A stretch of 64,000 bases of DNA from Blastomyces gilchristii SLH14081 (GCF_000003855.2 NW_003101679.1:4425393-4489392), one strand, 5' to 3'; positions 23,177-35,930 are shown, counted from the first letter of the stretch. The notes: generated by a model from the sequence alone, not told the origin. Made by a program: numbers and translations.

Positions 23177-25882
23177 ATGTCGTGGCGTAACCAAGGCATC
23201 ACAGGATCTAACAACATCCCTCTCGGCAGCCGCCGCAAGTTTGGAGGTGATGAAGACACCAAAAGCGAGGACTCTACTGCAGTTTCGACGCCAGATGCTG
23301 GCTTTAAGCGCGGTCGGAGTCCTGTGCGAGGTGAGTTAAAAGTCATTATGCGCGCGCCACCCTCCCCTCCCCTCCCAATCAATGCATGCTCTACGTCTAC
23401 GTGCTCTTCATGTGCAAAAACAACGTATAAACTAACTCGTCTCCGTGATTACCAGCTGACCCGCCCGTTGACGGCGTGAAGAAGCGCAAGAAGCGCAACC
23501 GATGGGGCGATGCAGAGGAAAACAAAGCTGCCGGCCTCATGGGCCTGCCCACCCTGATCATGGCAAATATGACAAATGAGCAGCTGGAGGCGTACACGCT
23601 GCACCTCCGCATCGAGGAGATCAGCCAGAAACTTAGGATCAACGATGTTGTGCCGGCGGATGGAGACAGGTGCGTTATATATATACCTTTCGTGACTCGC
23701 GGAAGCTGGCTGTGTTTGTTGATCCGTTTCCTAACATGAATTTCGTTTTTGTTATGTATAGGTCCCCATCTCCCGCTCCGCAATACGATAACTTCGGTAG
23801 GCGTGTGAATACCAGGGAATACCGGTACCGGAAGCGCCTGGAAGACGAACGCCATAAACTCATTGAGAAGGCCATGAAAGTCATCCCTAACTATCATCCG
23901 CCGTCTGACTACAGGCGTCCGACTAAAACACAGGAGAAAGTCTATGTGCCCGTGAATGACTATCCAGAGATTAACTTCAGTATGATAACTAACCCTCTAA
24001 CTCCTAACCATTCTGCTTTTTTTTTTTTTTTTTTTTCTCTTTTCTTATCTTGCTTTTTCTTTATTATTAAAGAAAAAACGACTCGAGCCAGCTCTCGAGT
24101 CGTTTTGGTTTCTCTGTTTCTTTTCTCTTTTCTTGAGAGAATTCTTTGTTTTCTTTCTTCTACCACTAACCCTCCTAACTACTAATGCACGCATTCGTCA
24201 CTTCTTTACTTCTTTTTTTTGATGAAATCTTCAAAGACTAACACTTAGGCTACCACTCGCTCTTTTTTTTTTTTTAATAAAGTTGGCTTACTTATCGGAC
24301 CTCGTGGAAACACCCTAAAGAAAATGGAAACAGAATCTGGTGCCAAAATTGCCATTCGGGGCAAGGGCTCCGTCAAAGAGGGCAAAGGTCGATCTGACGC
24401 GGCTCACACTAGTAACCAGGAAGAAGATCTGCACTGTCTAATCATGGCAGATACCGAAGAAAAGGTTAACAAAGCGAAGAAGTTGATTCATAATGTTATC
24501 GAGACTGTACGTGTTTTCTTTCTGCTCTCTTTGGGCCTCTCGCCCTTGGTTTTTCTTTTTTTTTTTTTTTTTTTGTTGGTCCTATTTCTTATATGCATAT
24601 ACTTACGGATTGGGGATGAAAATAGGCTGCATCAATTCCCGAAGGCCAAAATGAGCTCAAACGAAACCAGCTACGAGAGCTGGCGGCCCTTAACGGAACG
24701 CTCAGAGATGACGAGAACCAAGCTTGCCAGAACTGTAAGTAACTCATTTCCCCCAAGAAGAAATGACAACAGACATCTAACAATATAAAACTTAGGCGGT
24801 CAAATTGGTCATCGCAAATATGACTGTCCCGAGCAACGTAACTTCACCGCTAGCATTATTTGCCGTGTTTGCGGAAATGCTGGACACATGGCCAAAGATT
24901 GTCCGGACCGCCAGAGAGGGACTGATTGGCGTAATCATGGCCCTCCTGTGCAATCTGGCCGTCGTGGTGGCGGTGATGCCGTGGACCGTGAGATGGAGGT
25001 AAGTTCTGGCTCGATAAAGCCCTATTCTTCAATTTTCAATTTTCAATTTCCTCGTCAAAAAGAAAACTCGCTAACGCAAAAATGATGTTTTTATAGCAAC
25101 TCATGCAAGAACTCGGCGGCGCACCGCCAAGCGATGACAAACCCCAGCGTCGCATCGAAGCTGGCCCTGGCGGCTATGAGCAAAATGACAATTACGCCGG
25201 TGGCGAACGTCCGCTGAAGCCATGGGAGCGCGGCCCAACCGGTGGACCTGCCCCATGGCAACGGCCAAGAGAAGAAAGGCCGCCTCGTGACGATTATCCC
25301 CCCCGCGAACACGGGGCGCCGCCCCCCTGGGCCGCTCGGCACGATCGTGGTGATCGCGGCGGCGGAGACCGTGGCGACAGAGAAGGTCGCGGCGGCGATG
25401 GTTATGGATATGGATCTCACAGCGGTGGCGGGTATGCCGGGGGACATGGCGGGGGACCCGGCGCACCGGGCGGACCACCTCCCTGGCAACAACAGCAGCA
25501 GCAGCCACGGCACCACGCACCAGCCCCAATTCCGCCTCCAGTTCCGGCAGCGGTCCCGGCAGCTCCAGTGGGACATGCAGGATACGGATACCCCGGTTAC
25601 TCAGCTTTCCCGACTCCACAGCATATGGGAGCTCCTCCTGGCCTCAACGCGGTGCCGCCGCCACCACCAGGGATGGGAGCCATGTTCCCTGGCGGGTATG
25701 GTGCGGGTAGTCCGCCCCCACCTCCCCCGCCGGCCGACGGGCCACCACCACCAGTAAGTTTATTCCCGTTCTCCTTCTCGAAGTGAAATGTTTTAATTTT
25801 GAAGGGAGAATCGCTGACTTTGACCCTTTTTTGTGTTTAATAGCCTCCTAGCGACCAACCCCCTCCACCACCACCTGCGTAA
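23177..25882 (+). CDS. BBP: Branchpoint-bridging protein (SF1/BBP)
   Basis: Eight exons: 23177-23330, 23456-23669, 23762-23979, 24283-24506, 24626-24734, 24796-24998, 25097-25753, 25844-25882; 605 residues, all phases consistent. SF1/BBP recognises the intron branch point and bridges it to the 5' splice site in early spliceosomes. The N-terminus has the basic [11 protein letters not shown] motif used for U2AF contact. A KH-QUA2 RNA-binding unit spans about residues 150-280 and includes [15 protein letters not shown]. Two CCHC zinc knuckles follow: C304-C307-H312-C317, itself split by intron 5, and C329-C332-H337-C342. The C-terminal third is Gly/Arg-rich, then proline-rich (poly-P runs), ending PPPPPPA. 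Intron 3 is unusually long (303 nt) and contains a perfect hairpin. Yeast calls this gene MSL5. Confidence 0.95.
24075..24106. repeat. Perfect 13-bp inverted repeat in BBP intron 3
   Basis: Left arm 24075-24087 (AAAACGACTCGAG) and right arm 24094-24106 are exact reverse complements separated by six bases. It lies within the 303-nt third intron (23980-24282), between a poly-T run and the branch region, so the intron RNA could fold a stable stem. Confidence 0.9.
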
Positions 25883-27337
25883 ATTTATTCCGTGGATCGA
25901 TCAGATGAGACAGGATAAAAATTTGTATCGATGTGTTAAATTAAACTGTTTACTAACATTCCAAGGAAAAGGGTTTTTATTTTTATTTTTATTTTCTTTT
26001 ATATCTTAACGCGAGTCCCCCAATTGAGGGTTTCTCGGGTGTTCTACTTTTTTAGTTTTACTAAAACAAAATTGTATCTTAGTTAATCACCAAGTCTCAG
26101 AAACACAGGCAGGTATTCTAAATATATATATACAATACTGACAGGAAAATATAATAAAAAGAAGAAGAAAAGGGAACAACAAGGAAGGAAAAGAACGAAA
26201 AGTTGGGCGTGTCAACTGTGAAGCTTTTTCCCCTTTCTGTCGTTCGACTGCGTTTACTAATTTCTGTCGACTGAAAAACTGACCGTTTAGCTAACCTGTT
26301 TGCTGATGCGTGGCATCAGCCATTATTATTGTAGTATCTGTTAAGGATATTAACCAGCTAGCTAACTAACTGAGCATTACTCCCCTCCCTCAAAGAATGG
26401 CCGAAGAGTTTACATTCTATATATATATATACTCCGTACATACAATTTGAAATACAGACGATGGTTTCAAACCAGCTCTCGTATCATCATCAGCCTTTTC
26501 TCAAGTATGTATGTATTATGTACATGTACATGTACATGTATTGGATGGACGATCATCTATCTCTACATATTCAGCTGCACTGCTATGTAAGTTGCCGGAA
26601 TCTTTGCAATGGCTCGATGGATATCAAGGCGCTGGCCAAGTGCCAAGCTGGTGGTGGGATGATGGATGGATCGATGGGTCTGGCTAGAACTGAGAGTCGA
26701 ATAACAGAAGATGAATGCGTCTCTTGCAGTAAGATGCTCAGACGTGGTCTGGATGCGCTTGCTGCTGGTTTGTAACCGGGCCATATACGGAGCGTAGATA
26801 GTTACTTTAATTGCTCAGAGGAATTTGTAAGAAGTTTCCTGGGATCTGCTGCTCCGCTAACTAACTAGTTAACGTTACCAATAATAATAAACTTCTAAGT
26901 TCTGCCTGTGCCAAAAAAATTAAAAAATAAAAAAAAATATGTGCAGTACATACATTTATTTAGCCCGATCAATCACACCCAGCTGCGATAAGACACGCAG
27001 TAATCTGATAAATAGAGAGAGACTGGAGAGAAGGCATCTCAGTCTTTTTTATTATCAAACCTCATTAATTCTGAACAAAAAACAAACATATTAATATAAA
27101 TTGGAATTCCTCTCTTTCATGCATTCGCCAGAGGGGAAACATCCCCCAGAATGAAGGAAGACTCATTCTCCCCACCCACAGCGCCTAATTTCCAATTTCC
27201 AATTTCCACTTATCATCTTCATCATCTCCATCATCCTATCCAGCAGCCCCCGCCGCGCTTCCAGCAATAAAGGCCGTGGAAGAGCCCCAAACATCTCCTC
27301 TCTCCATTCCGCGAAGTGACATCCCCACCGCCCAACT
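25883..27337. other. Intergenic region, BBP to BOR1-like gene
   Basis: No gene is supported. Contains AT-rich 3' sequence, a (TACATG) repeat at 26518-26540, one TACTCCGT word at 26430-26437, and a GATA-type site ATCTGATAA at 27003-27011. A frame at 26461-26775 looks like chance coding over the repeat. Confidence 0.5.
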
Positions 27338-29806
27338 ATGGCAACGGATGTATCACACGCAACGACCGCGGTAGTGACAGAGGAATCTAAGCCGGCCCGG
27401 ACGCGCTCAGGTCCTTCGAGCTCGACGGCGACGACGACGAGAAGGACCTCCCGCGCCATAGAGAAGTGGTGGCACGTTCATTTTTTCCGGGGCATGATTG
27501 GCGATGTCAAGAGGCGGGCGCCGTACTATGCGAGCGACTGGAAGGATGCGTGGGATTACCGTGTGGTGCCGGCGACGGTGTATATGTATTTTGCAAAGTA
27601 TGGCCCAGAGAATATGAATTTTCTTTCTTTTTTCTTTTGGCTTCTTCCTTTGCCTGATGATTTCTGTTCCGCATTTTCCTGCTCTTTCTTCCCTCCTTGT
27701 CATTCCCTGCCTTCTACTTTTGCCCTGCCATCATGTGTTTTCAATTCGAAACTCCTCGAAGGAAAAAGGGGGGAATGAAGAAGGAATCATGGCTATTCGT
27801 TGCCCATGATATTGCCGAACTGTCCAGTGAGAGGGACAAACAACAATGAGAAGAAAATGGAGAAAATGGAGCAGTGCGCCCAAATGCAGAGCTTCTAAAC
27901 AGCCTCCACAGATACACACGATGTTGGTAACGATAGGAATACTTACTGTACCTGCAGCATCTTGCCCGCTCTTGCATTTTCCTTGGACATGTTCGAACAA
28001 ACAGACATGAGCTACGGAGTCAACGAGGTGTTGTTGGCCTCGGTGCTGGGTGCAGTCGTCTTCGCTTTGCTTGCAGGCCAGCCCTTGGTTATTGTTGGAG
28101 TGACAGGTTAGTAGTACTGTACCTATTGACATCGTCATCGCTTGGTATAGGGAGTTATCCAGGGGGAGTGGGTGTGTGCGTGTTGCTAACATACCAGTTC
28201 ACAGGCCCAATCACCGTCTTTAACTATACCGTTTATGATATCATGTCCCCAACAGGCACCAACTACCTGGGCTTCATGTGCTGGATTGGAATGTGAGTGA
28301 ACAAACCTACACGGGGATCTAATGCATTATGGCATGGACTCTGGCGTCGTGCATGGAAAAGATACAACAGATATTATTAACACGGTTCCAGATGGGCAAT
28401 GATAATGCATTGGATCCTTGCAATTACCAACTCCTGCAACGCTCTGACATATGTCACCCGTTTCTCCTGTGACATTTTCGGATTCTACGTCGCATTCATC
28501 TACCTGCAGAAGGGGATCCAGGTCCTCACGCGCCAGTGGCGCAAATCCGGCGAAGCCTCAGCCTACCTTTCCATCATGGTCTCTCTTCTTGTGCTCATGT
28601 GCGCCTACATCTGTGGCGCGGTCGGGGAAAGCAATTTCTTCCAGCGATATATCCGAAAATTCATCGAGGACTACGGTACGCCGCTCACGATTGTGTTCTT
28701 CACGGGATTTGTACACATAGGCCATATGAAAAACGTACCCATTGAAACGCTGCCCACCACCAAGGCTTTCTTCCCGACTCTCGACCGCAGCTGGCTTGTT
28801 AATTTCTGGGATACGGACGTCGGGGACATATTCCTTGCAATACCTTTCGCCGTGCTGTTGACAATCCTTTTTTACTTTGATCATAATGGTTTTTAATCAT
28901 ACCCTTTTTTTTTTCTTTTTTTTTTTTTCTCCCTTCTCACAGCCGATACTAATCTATAAGATAGTCTCATCCCTGATAGCTCAGGGAACGGAGTTTCCGC
29001 TCCGAAAACCCGCTGGATTCCACTGGGATATCTTCCTCCTCGGTTTAACGACTGGCGTGGCCGGAATCCTTGGCATCCCTTTCCCCAACGGCTTGATCCC
29101 CCAGGCACCCTTCCACACCGCTGCGCTGTGCGTAACCCGCCAGGTCGCCGACGAAGACGAAACGAATAAGGGCAAAACCGTGCGCGTCATCGACCACGTC
29201 GTCGAGCAGCGATTCAGCAACCTGGCACAGGGTCTGCTGACGCTGGGTACCATGAGCGGGCCGCTCCTCGTCGTCCTTCACCTCATCCCGCAGGGAGTAA
29301 TGGCGGGCCTCTTCTTCATCATGGGCGTCCAAGCCCTTCTCGGCAACGGCGTGACGCAGAAGCTAAAATTCCTCGCCCAGGACAGGAAATTCACCCCAGC
29401 ATCCGACCCGCTCAAGCGCGTTGAGCGGAAACTGGCCATCTGGGCGTTCGTGGGGATTGAGCTTGTCGGCTTCGGCGCAACCTTCGCCATCACGCAGACG
29501 ATCGCCGCCATCGGGTTCCCCGTGTTCATCCTCATCCTCATCCCCGTCCGGACATTCTTGCTTCCCCGCTGGTTTACGCAGGCGGAACTCGCTGCCCTCG
29601 ATGCGCCCACGGCCAGCCCCTTTACCATGGAGAATGTGGGTGGAACGCACGGGTATGGAGACAGTGATGTAACGGTTACTCCTGCGTCCGAGCAGGGTGG
29701 TGGCTTGTTCAAGTCTTCGGATTCTACGGTTGAGGATGAGCTTGAGAGGGGGGAGTCGTATGCGCTGCAGGCCAGGTCTGCCATGCGCCGGGGCGAGTCG
29801 AGGTGA
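27338..29806 (+). CDS. BOR1-like anion (borate/bicarbonate) transporter, SLC4 family
   Basis: Five exons: 27338-27597, 27958-28106, 28205-28292, 28392-28888, 28965-29806; 611 residues. All phases agree and the fourth intron has a TACTAAT branch point. SLC4 proteins are multi-pass plasma-membrane transporters; yeast Bor1 exports borate. Conserved family stretches include ILPALAFSLDMF, TGPITVFNYTVYDIM, RKPAGFHWDIFLLGLTTG and GIPFPNGLIPQAPFHT, followed by VVEQRFSNLAQGLL. Many hydrophobic segments fit a multi-pass core. The hydrophilic N-terminus (residues 1-50) is Thr/Ser-rich and the C-terminal ~60 residues are acidic and low-complexity. Intron 1 is long (360 nt). Whether it carries borate or bicarbonate is not visible from sequence. 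Confidence 0.92.
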
Positions 29807-30734
29807 GAATTAGTGTGTTGTGCTGTGTTTTTTTCCCCTTTCGATGTGCGTAACTACATATATTTTCGTTTGTTATCAGCGGCCTCTACTGTGGATGATG
29901 GATGTTGCATGCAGATGGCTATGCTACACTAGATGTATACCACCGGGTTGGGTAACTTGAATTTTTAACATGCCGCGTGCCGCGCGAAGGGCTGGCGGGG
30001 AAAGACGGGGGTTTATCTTTGTGCGATGGAAATTAGGCCTGATTTCTTCTCTCTTTTGTGAGATAACGATTTGTGGCCAAGGAAAGAGATGATTTAATTT
30101 TGCAGATAGAGCGTGGGATGGATACATTGATGGCGTCACTTTTCTTTTCCTTTTAGTCCCTTTACTTCCGGCCGTTTGTTTGTTTGTTTTTTCTTTTTTT
30201 CTTTTTTTCTTGAAGAGTTTGCTCTTGGGTTACATTACTGCGGGCTCTAGTCCTAGGAATATTCACGCTCTCTTTTCTTTCAGCTCTTGATGGTTTGTTT
30301 TCTTGCTTGCTTTCCCTTTTTCCCCACTTTCCTAGCTTTCTCATGGCCGCTAGCATAGTGTTTGCGTGACTCCGAGCAAGGGGGGCTCTGCAACTTCCGT
30401 AGGTTTGGTAGTATGTCAGTAGTCACCGCTTTGGAAATTAGATTTTTCTTTTTCAGACTAATTTTAAATTTTCCCTTTATTTCCCTTTATTGTATTTTTT
30501 TGAAATAGTTTAGGCAAAGATACCGTGGCGGGCTGTGGCTCAAAGCAGATACACTTCATTATTCTGTGCCGAATGATTTGCATGCATGGGCTGGATGCCA
30601 AGAGTCTGGGGAACATCTTCAGGGCTTCGTGATCACGTGGATTGATCAACTTCACCGCCTTTGTCGGAAATCGGCAGAATATTTTTCAGGCTCTTAGGAA
30701 AATATTTCGATAGTAACTAGTATCATTAAGCAAG
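29807..30734. other. Intergenic region, BOR1-like gene to DBP8
   Basis: No gene is supported; T-rich stretches near 30178-30210 and AT-rich sequence up to the DBP8 start. Confidence 0.5.
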
Positions 30735-32568
30735 ATGGCTCCTTCAAAACATATAGAAACCGAATTGGAATCGGAGCCAGAACAATACCATTCCCCTACT
30801 GCGGATGATTCATCTAGCGAAGACAATGGAGTCGAAATACCAGAGCTAGCCCGCCCGTCCAAAAGGCGTCGAGTATCATCATCATCATCCTCATCAAGCT
30901 CCTCCCCAGAAGCAGCGAAACCACCACCACCAGCAACACAACAACCCCTCTTCCCAACCATCTCCCGAATAAAAAAGAAACCCACAGAGCCCGGCAACAA
31001 CACCACCGGAAGAAATAATGGGAACACCATCATAACCGCAGACCCCATAACCGCCAAAGATGCCCTAGCAGCCGCAGCACCATCGGATGGCTCGTCGTCA
31101 TTTGCCTCCCTCGGCCTTGCGCCATGGCTTGTAGGCTCGTTGTCGGTAATGGCTATTAAACGGCCGACAGCGATTCAGAAAGCGTGTATACCGGAGATTA
31201 TAAAGGGGCGCGATTGCATTGGTGGGAGTAGGACGGGTTCGGGGAAGACGGTTGCGTTTGCGGCGCCGATTTTGCAGAAGTGGGCGGAGGATCCGTTTGG
31301 GGTTTTTGCGGTGATATTGACGCCGACGAGGTACGTGCGGAGTTGAGTTATTCAAAAAGGGGGGGATAAGTTCTAAAACGGTAGATTTGGTGCAGTTTGG
31401 TTGATGAGAGTCTGGGGAGACATACCGTTTTTATCATTTTATTTATTTATTTATTCATTATCTAATATATAAGGGTTTGCTAACTTAATTTTATAAATAT
31501 AGGGAATTGGCTCTGCAGATATTTGAGCAAATCAAAGCTATTTCTGCGCCGCAATCTCTGAAGCCTATTCTCATTACTGGTGGAACCGAAATGCGGCCGC
31601 AGGCTATTGCTCTCTCACAACGCCCTCACATAGTCATTGCCACACCTGGTCGTCTTGCGGATCATATAACCAGCTCCGGAGCAGATACGATCTGCGGCCT
31701 CAACCGCACACGCGTCGTCGTTCTCGATGAAGCCGACCGGCTTCTAGCATCTGGACCCGGAAGCATGCTGCCGGACGTGGAAACCTGTCTCTCCGCGCTC
31801 CCCCCTTCGACAAGTCGCCAAACACTCCTCTTCACAGCCACAGTCACCCCGGAGGTTCGAGCGCTGAAATCCATGCCTCGCCCCGCGAACAAGCCTCCGA
31901 TCTTCGTCACTGAAATCTCTACAGAAAACCAAGCTACCATCCCGCCCACGCTCAAGCAGACATATCTCCAAGTGCCCCTGACCCATCGCGAAGCGTTTCT
32001 CCACACCCTCCTATCGACGGAAGCCAACGCGCCAAAACCCTCTATTATCTTCTGCAATCGAACGAAGACGGCAGATCTCCTTGAACGTATGCTGCGGCGC
32101 CTTGGTCATAGGGTCACGTCGCTACACAGTCTTCTCCCGCAGTCGGAACGTACTGCGAATCTGTCGCGTTTCCGTGCCTCTGCAGCCCGTATATTAGTCG
32201 CGACTGATGTCGCTGCTCGTGGCCTGGATATCCCCAGCGTAAGCCTGGTGATAAACTTTGATGTGCCCCGCAATCCGGATGATTATGTCCATCGTGTTGG
32301 TCGGACGGCTAGAGCTGGGCGGGAGGGTGAAGCGGTTACGCTGGTGGGTCAACGTGATGTGCAGCTAGTTTTGGCTATTGAAGATCGTGTCGGGAAGAAA
32401 ATGATCGAGTGGAAGGAGGAGGGAGTTAGCATCGAGGGTCGCGTTGTGCGTGGTGGAATTATAAAGGAGGTGGGAGAAGCGAAGCGGGAGGCTATGGGTG
32501 AGGTCGAGGAAGGGAGGGATGTGCTTGGACGTAGGGTGAGGAAGTTAAAGAAAATCCGCCAGAACTGA
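30735..32568 (+). CDS. DBP8: ATP-dependent RNA helicase DBP8
   Basis: Two exons, 30735-31330 and 31503-32568, 553 residues. Dbp8 is a nucleolar DEAD-box helicase needed for 18S rRNA maturation and 40S assembly. The N-terminal ~130 residues are a low-complexity Ser/Pro-rich extension with a KRRR patch. The Q-motif region is [15 protein letters not shown] followed by RPTAIQ. Motif I is SRTGSGKT (about 165-172), motif Ia LTPTRELALQ crosses the splice junction, motif II is DEAD at 274-277, motif III is TAT ([11 protein letters not shown]) instead of the common SAT, which is usual for this subfamily, and motif VI is [11 protein letters not shown]. The basic tail is [12 protein letters not shown]. 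The single intron (172 nt) interrupts motif Ia. It converges with the minus-strand gene ending at 32707, only 138 nt away. Confidence 0.95.
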
Positions 32569-32706
32569 TAAATCTTTGTCTCTTTTTCTCTTTTCTTTTT
32601 CTTTTTCTTATTCTTCTTCCATATCTGTCTCATTCGTCAATTTTATCGTGTTCAGTTTCCCCTCCCGGTTGTTCATCAAGCTGCCCCCAGGAAACATAGA
32701 AGCCCC

Positions 32707-34487
32707 TTAGTAGTCGTAGTACCACTTTGGGGCCCGACGGATCCTTTTTGGCCGGCGTTCTGTCTCCGCCTGCATTGGAGTTGAAGTCTCTTTCCGTTTT
32801 ATTTTCCGGCTCGTCGGCGCCTTTGCCTCAGCTCCCTCCTCCAGAACCATATCCTGAGTTTGACTCCGGGCCTGAACCTCTGGCGCGGAAGAAGCGACTA
32901 CCTGTTCACCACGAACAGCCTGAGATGTGATACCGGCTGGCGCAGCGTCAGGAATGTTCTTTCTACTTCTCGTTATCCTGTCTGGTTGCATCCTGGGATA
33001 TTCTCCGGGCGTGGCTGCTATGTGATGCCACCGAGAAGCTCTGCCGCTCTCGATTGCTGCTGGGAGAACCGTTTCTTGAGCGTGGGGCTCCTCTCCCTTG
33101 TTTTCCGGTAAATTGAACTCTTTTTGTTGATTTGGAAAGATGTCCATCTCCAATACCACTCCTTCTGGGAGCCCCCGCCCGGCTGAGCGACTCCTAAGCA
33201 CTCTTCTTGACTCTCCCTCATCGCCCTGGACGTTGAGAAGAGCATGATTATCGTCTAGAAACTCCCCATAATCACCTTCTGGAGCCACAGATTCGGTACC
33301 ACCACATTTTGAAGGCGACTCCGTTGCCTGTTGATCCGGTTCGGGAGCAATGTTGGCCCTCGGCGCAAGTCCACCCTCATTAGTGGATGGTTCTTGTGGT
33401 TGCCTCCATTGGTTCGCTCGTGGCTCATCCTCCACTGTCTCACGATTTATGGCCTCACTTCCTCTCGTGGTTATCTCCAAAAGCAACGTGGTTGTGGTTT
33501 TGAGTGCGCATTTCCTTTGTGTAACTGGCTCTGCTTTAGCAGCTCTCTCTCCTGGTTTCGGGACAGGGTTAGCTCCTAATGCCACGTCTCTTCTCCACCG
33601 GTGAATCTCCGGGCTAGATACCGAAACATCGTCGGATCTCTGCCTCTTGACCACCGCTGGTTCCTTTGGTCTCGCGCTACTTTGCTCCCCGCGTGAACAT
33701 TTATCGCTTGGACCTTCTTCGGGTGCGGAGATGACATCGTAAGGACAATATTTAGGGGAACCTGAGTCTGCTCCCGCAGTGCTTTCCCCATTGTCCATTG
33801 GCAGCACCTGTATGCCGTGGCTATCTCTTAACCCTTCTGCACCTGTTATAGGAATGTCTCCCGTAATTTTATCACCTTCCGAGGCTTTGACCTCCCCTTT
33901 ACTACTACCGGACCCTGGGCGCCGTTTCATCTTCAACCACCCCGATTTATCCATCCACCTCCCCGTTTCCACGCCCCATGAGAATCGAGTGCCAGAATTA
34001 TCATCTTTTCGTTCGGGGTTCCCCACAGCTTCGTACCGACGATAGATGGCGCGCCTGGTGCCCGCAAAAGACAGAAAAGAAAAAGCATCATTAGATCTTT
34101 CTTCCTCGGAGTAGACGGGTAAATCTCAGGGAATAAAAAATTGGGCGTCCACAAGGAACAAATCTCACAGTGGCTTTTCTCCTTTCCAACCCAATTGTTC
34201 ACGCCAAAAATCTGTGCCCTGACCTCTCCCTTCATAATCACCGGAAAACAATATCTTACATCCTTCTGCCCACCGACAGCGCATGACTAATAAAATGGTC
34301 AGCTTTACTTCGTGCTTGGGAGCAAGAACGAATAAAAATCAAGTTCAAATCAATTGTGATGGCACTCACCTTCCTTCGACTCAACGGTTCTGAATATCCC
34401 CCCGGCATTCGCCTCTGATTCTGTGCATATACCCACCTGGGCTGTTCTTTCCGTCGCCTTCTGTCCCCTCCTAGTTACAGGCGGCAT
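32707..34487 (-). CDS. Hypothetical protein, low-complexity, basic C-terminus
   Basis: Not recognised. Three exons on the minus strand: 34487-34370, 34286-34169 and 34054-32707, 527 residues. Both short exons are 118 nt and all phases fit; introns have CTGAC and CTAAT branch points. The N-terminus (MPPVTRRGQKATERTAQ) is basic. Exon 2 encodes CRWAEGCKILFSGDYEGR, and FSWGVETGRW follows in exon 3; these look like the only folded part. The remaining ~350 residues are Pro/Ser/Glu-rich and probably disordered, with several short basic clusters such as PDRITRSRKNIPD and a final RRPKRIRRAPKWYYDY that could be a nuclear signal. A nuclear or DNA-linked role is only a guess. The first ATG was chosen because it joins exon 2 in phase. 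Confidence 0.6.
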
Positions 34488-35321
34488 TTGCCCGATCCTG
34501 TTGGATAAGTTTCTGTATAGAATTGCCGTGATGAGATTCCGTTCCCCACGCCTCTCTTTTCTCGGCCCTATGGAGGTATTTATTTATATCTGAAACTATC
34601 CGGAGGGCCTTACTTAAACGGCCTCTTTCACCACCTCGATGCCCTGTTTCAAGCAGTGGAGATATCGAAGAAGGGGCAACAACGGCGAGTTAAAACTGGT
34701 ATTAAGTTAGTATGGTTGAGAATGGTGTTTTTGGTGTTTTTGGTGCTTTCCTTTTTGCCTCTATTGTTTAACAATGGCGAGAAAGAACCTGGAGAATTTC
34801 CTAGAATGACATGACCCAGGGAGGGGATCTATCCGGGAATCTCCAGTTCTCTTTTACTTTTTCATTTTGGCTTTGATGGGGCTTAAGCTGCATGCGTGTG
34901 GTAACACTCGGTAGCTTGCTCTCCTGCACAACGCCGGAATTGCAAACCCCGAGTAGAATATAGATTCAATATAGTGAAATGAAACACAGCGCAAAAGAAT
35001 GTGTGTGGCCTGTTGTGTTTAAAGGTTCATCATAATCTACCATATACCCTGGAGCTGCCTTTCTTGCTTGTTCCTCTTGTTTCAGTAATAATGGCCATTG
35101 TTTGAAGTCTCATTCTTCTCGTCTTTATTTCTTTATTTCCCCTCGGTTTCGTGGGCTCGGGAGATTCATTTCTCTTGTAGTCTATTTTAATTATTTAGCC
35201 TAAGCTAACTATAATTTGGTCGCCCAATATCATCAGTAGATTTTAGATCTCAGACCTTCAGCTACATAGTTACATACTTTTACCTACTCAACCTAGAGCA
35301 AGCTCCTGTAAAGAACAAGAA
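34488..35321. other. Intergenic region
   Basis: No gene seen. Divergent leader of the minus-strand gene followed by AT-rich sequence. Confidence 0.45.
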
Positions 35322-35930
35322 ATGAGAAAGGAAACAAAGAAAGTCAAGTTTCCACCATTAAGACTCTGCCCACCCATGCAAACCCACCCTTCTCCAAAAA
35401 GCACCAGTAAACGAACCACAGCCAAAAATTTAATATCACACCTGAAAAGTCTCCGGGAACATGCCGTAGCGATGCCATGTTTTAACCAATGCATGACTCC
35501 TACAGGACCTAGATTACCTATGGAATCAAGACATTATGCGCTCAGGAAATACCACACTCAGATCTACCGTGAAGAAGTATCTGCTCTGCCGGACAACTCC
35601 GCATATACAGTTATCACGTATCTTTTCAGAACTATGCCCGCGCGGGGCCCGGAAACCTGGCAACCACCCCCCCCCCCCCCCAGCGGGACGAAGATGACCT
35701 TGCTAATGCCGAATTCAACAGCAGACACATACGGGGATCTGGGATGGCTACGACTTTGCCTACGAGCTGGTCACTGTCTACGGAGCTCGAGCGGCTAATA
35801 ACCTACAGGAGGTGGAGGATGAACATGGCTTCAAATCGGCGCTGAAGGTGCCGTATTTTACTTGTCTAGGTCGAACAAAAAATCTGGCAAGGAATTCAAT
35901 GCGTGGCTTGCATTTGGTTATTAACTAATA
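35322..35930 (+). pseudogene. Possible decayed gene remnant
   Basis: Not recognised. The first part is open from the ATG at 35322 and reads like real protein (LKSLREHAVAMPCFNQCMTP, then MESRHYALRKYHTQIYREEV). A run of about 16 C bases near 35665-35680 follows, after which plausible protein continues in different frames: DEDDLANAEFNSRHI in one and GIWDGYDFAYELVTVYG plus EVEDEHGFKSALKVPYF in another. No splice signals join them convincingly, so frameshift decay, perhaps by slippage in the C-run, fits better than introns. It may also be an intron-bearing gene that I could not resolve, or chance. Confidence 0.3.

Noticed and set aside
25091..25619. Long antisense frames over the last large BBP exon
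   Set aside because: They mirror the Gly/Pro/Arg-rich codons of the sense gene and show no independent protein features.
26461..26775. Frame of about 104 codons downstream of BBP
   Set aside because: The N-terminal half translates the TACATG repeat and nothing resembles a known protein.
29278..29784. Antisense frame over the BOR1-like gene
   Set aside because: Shadow of a GC-rich coding exon; no start context or homology pattern.
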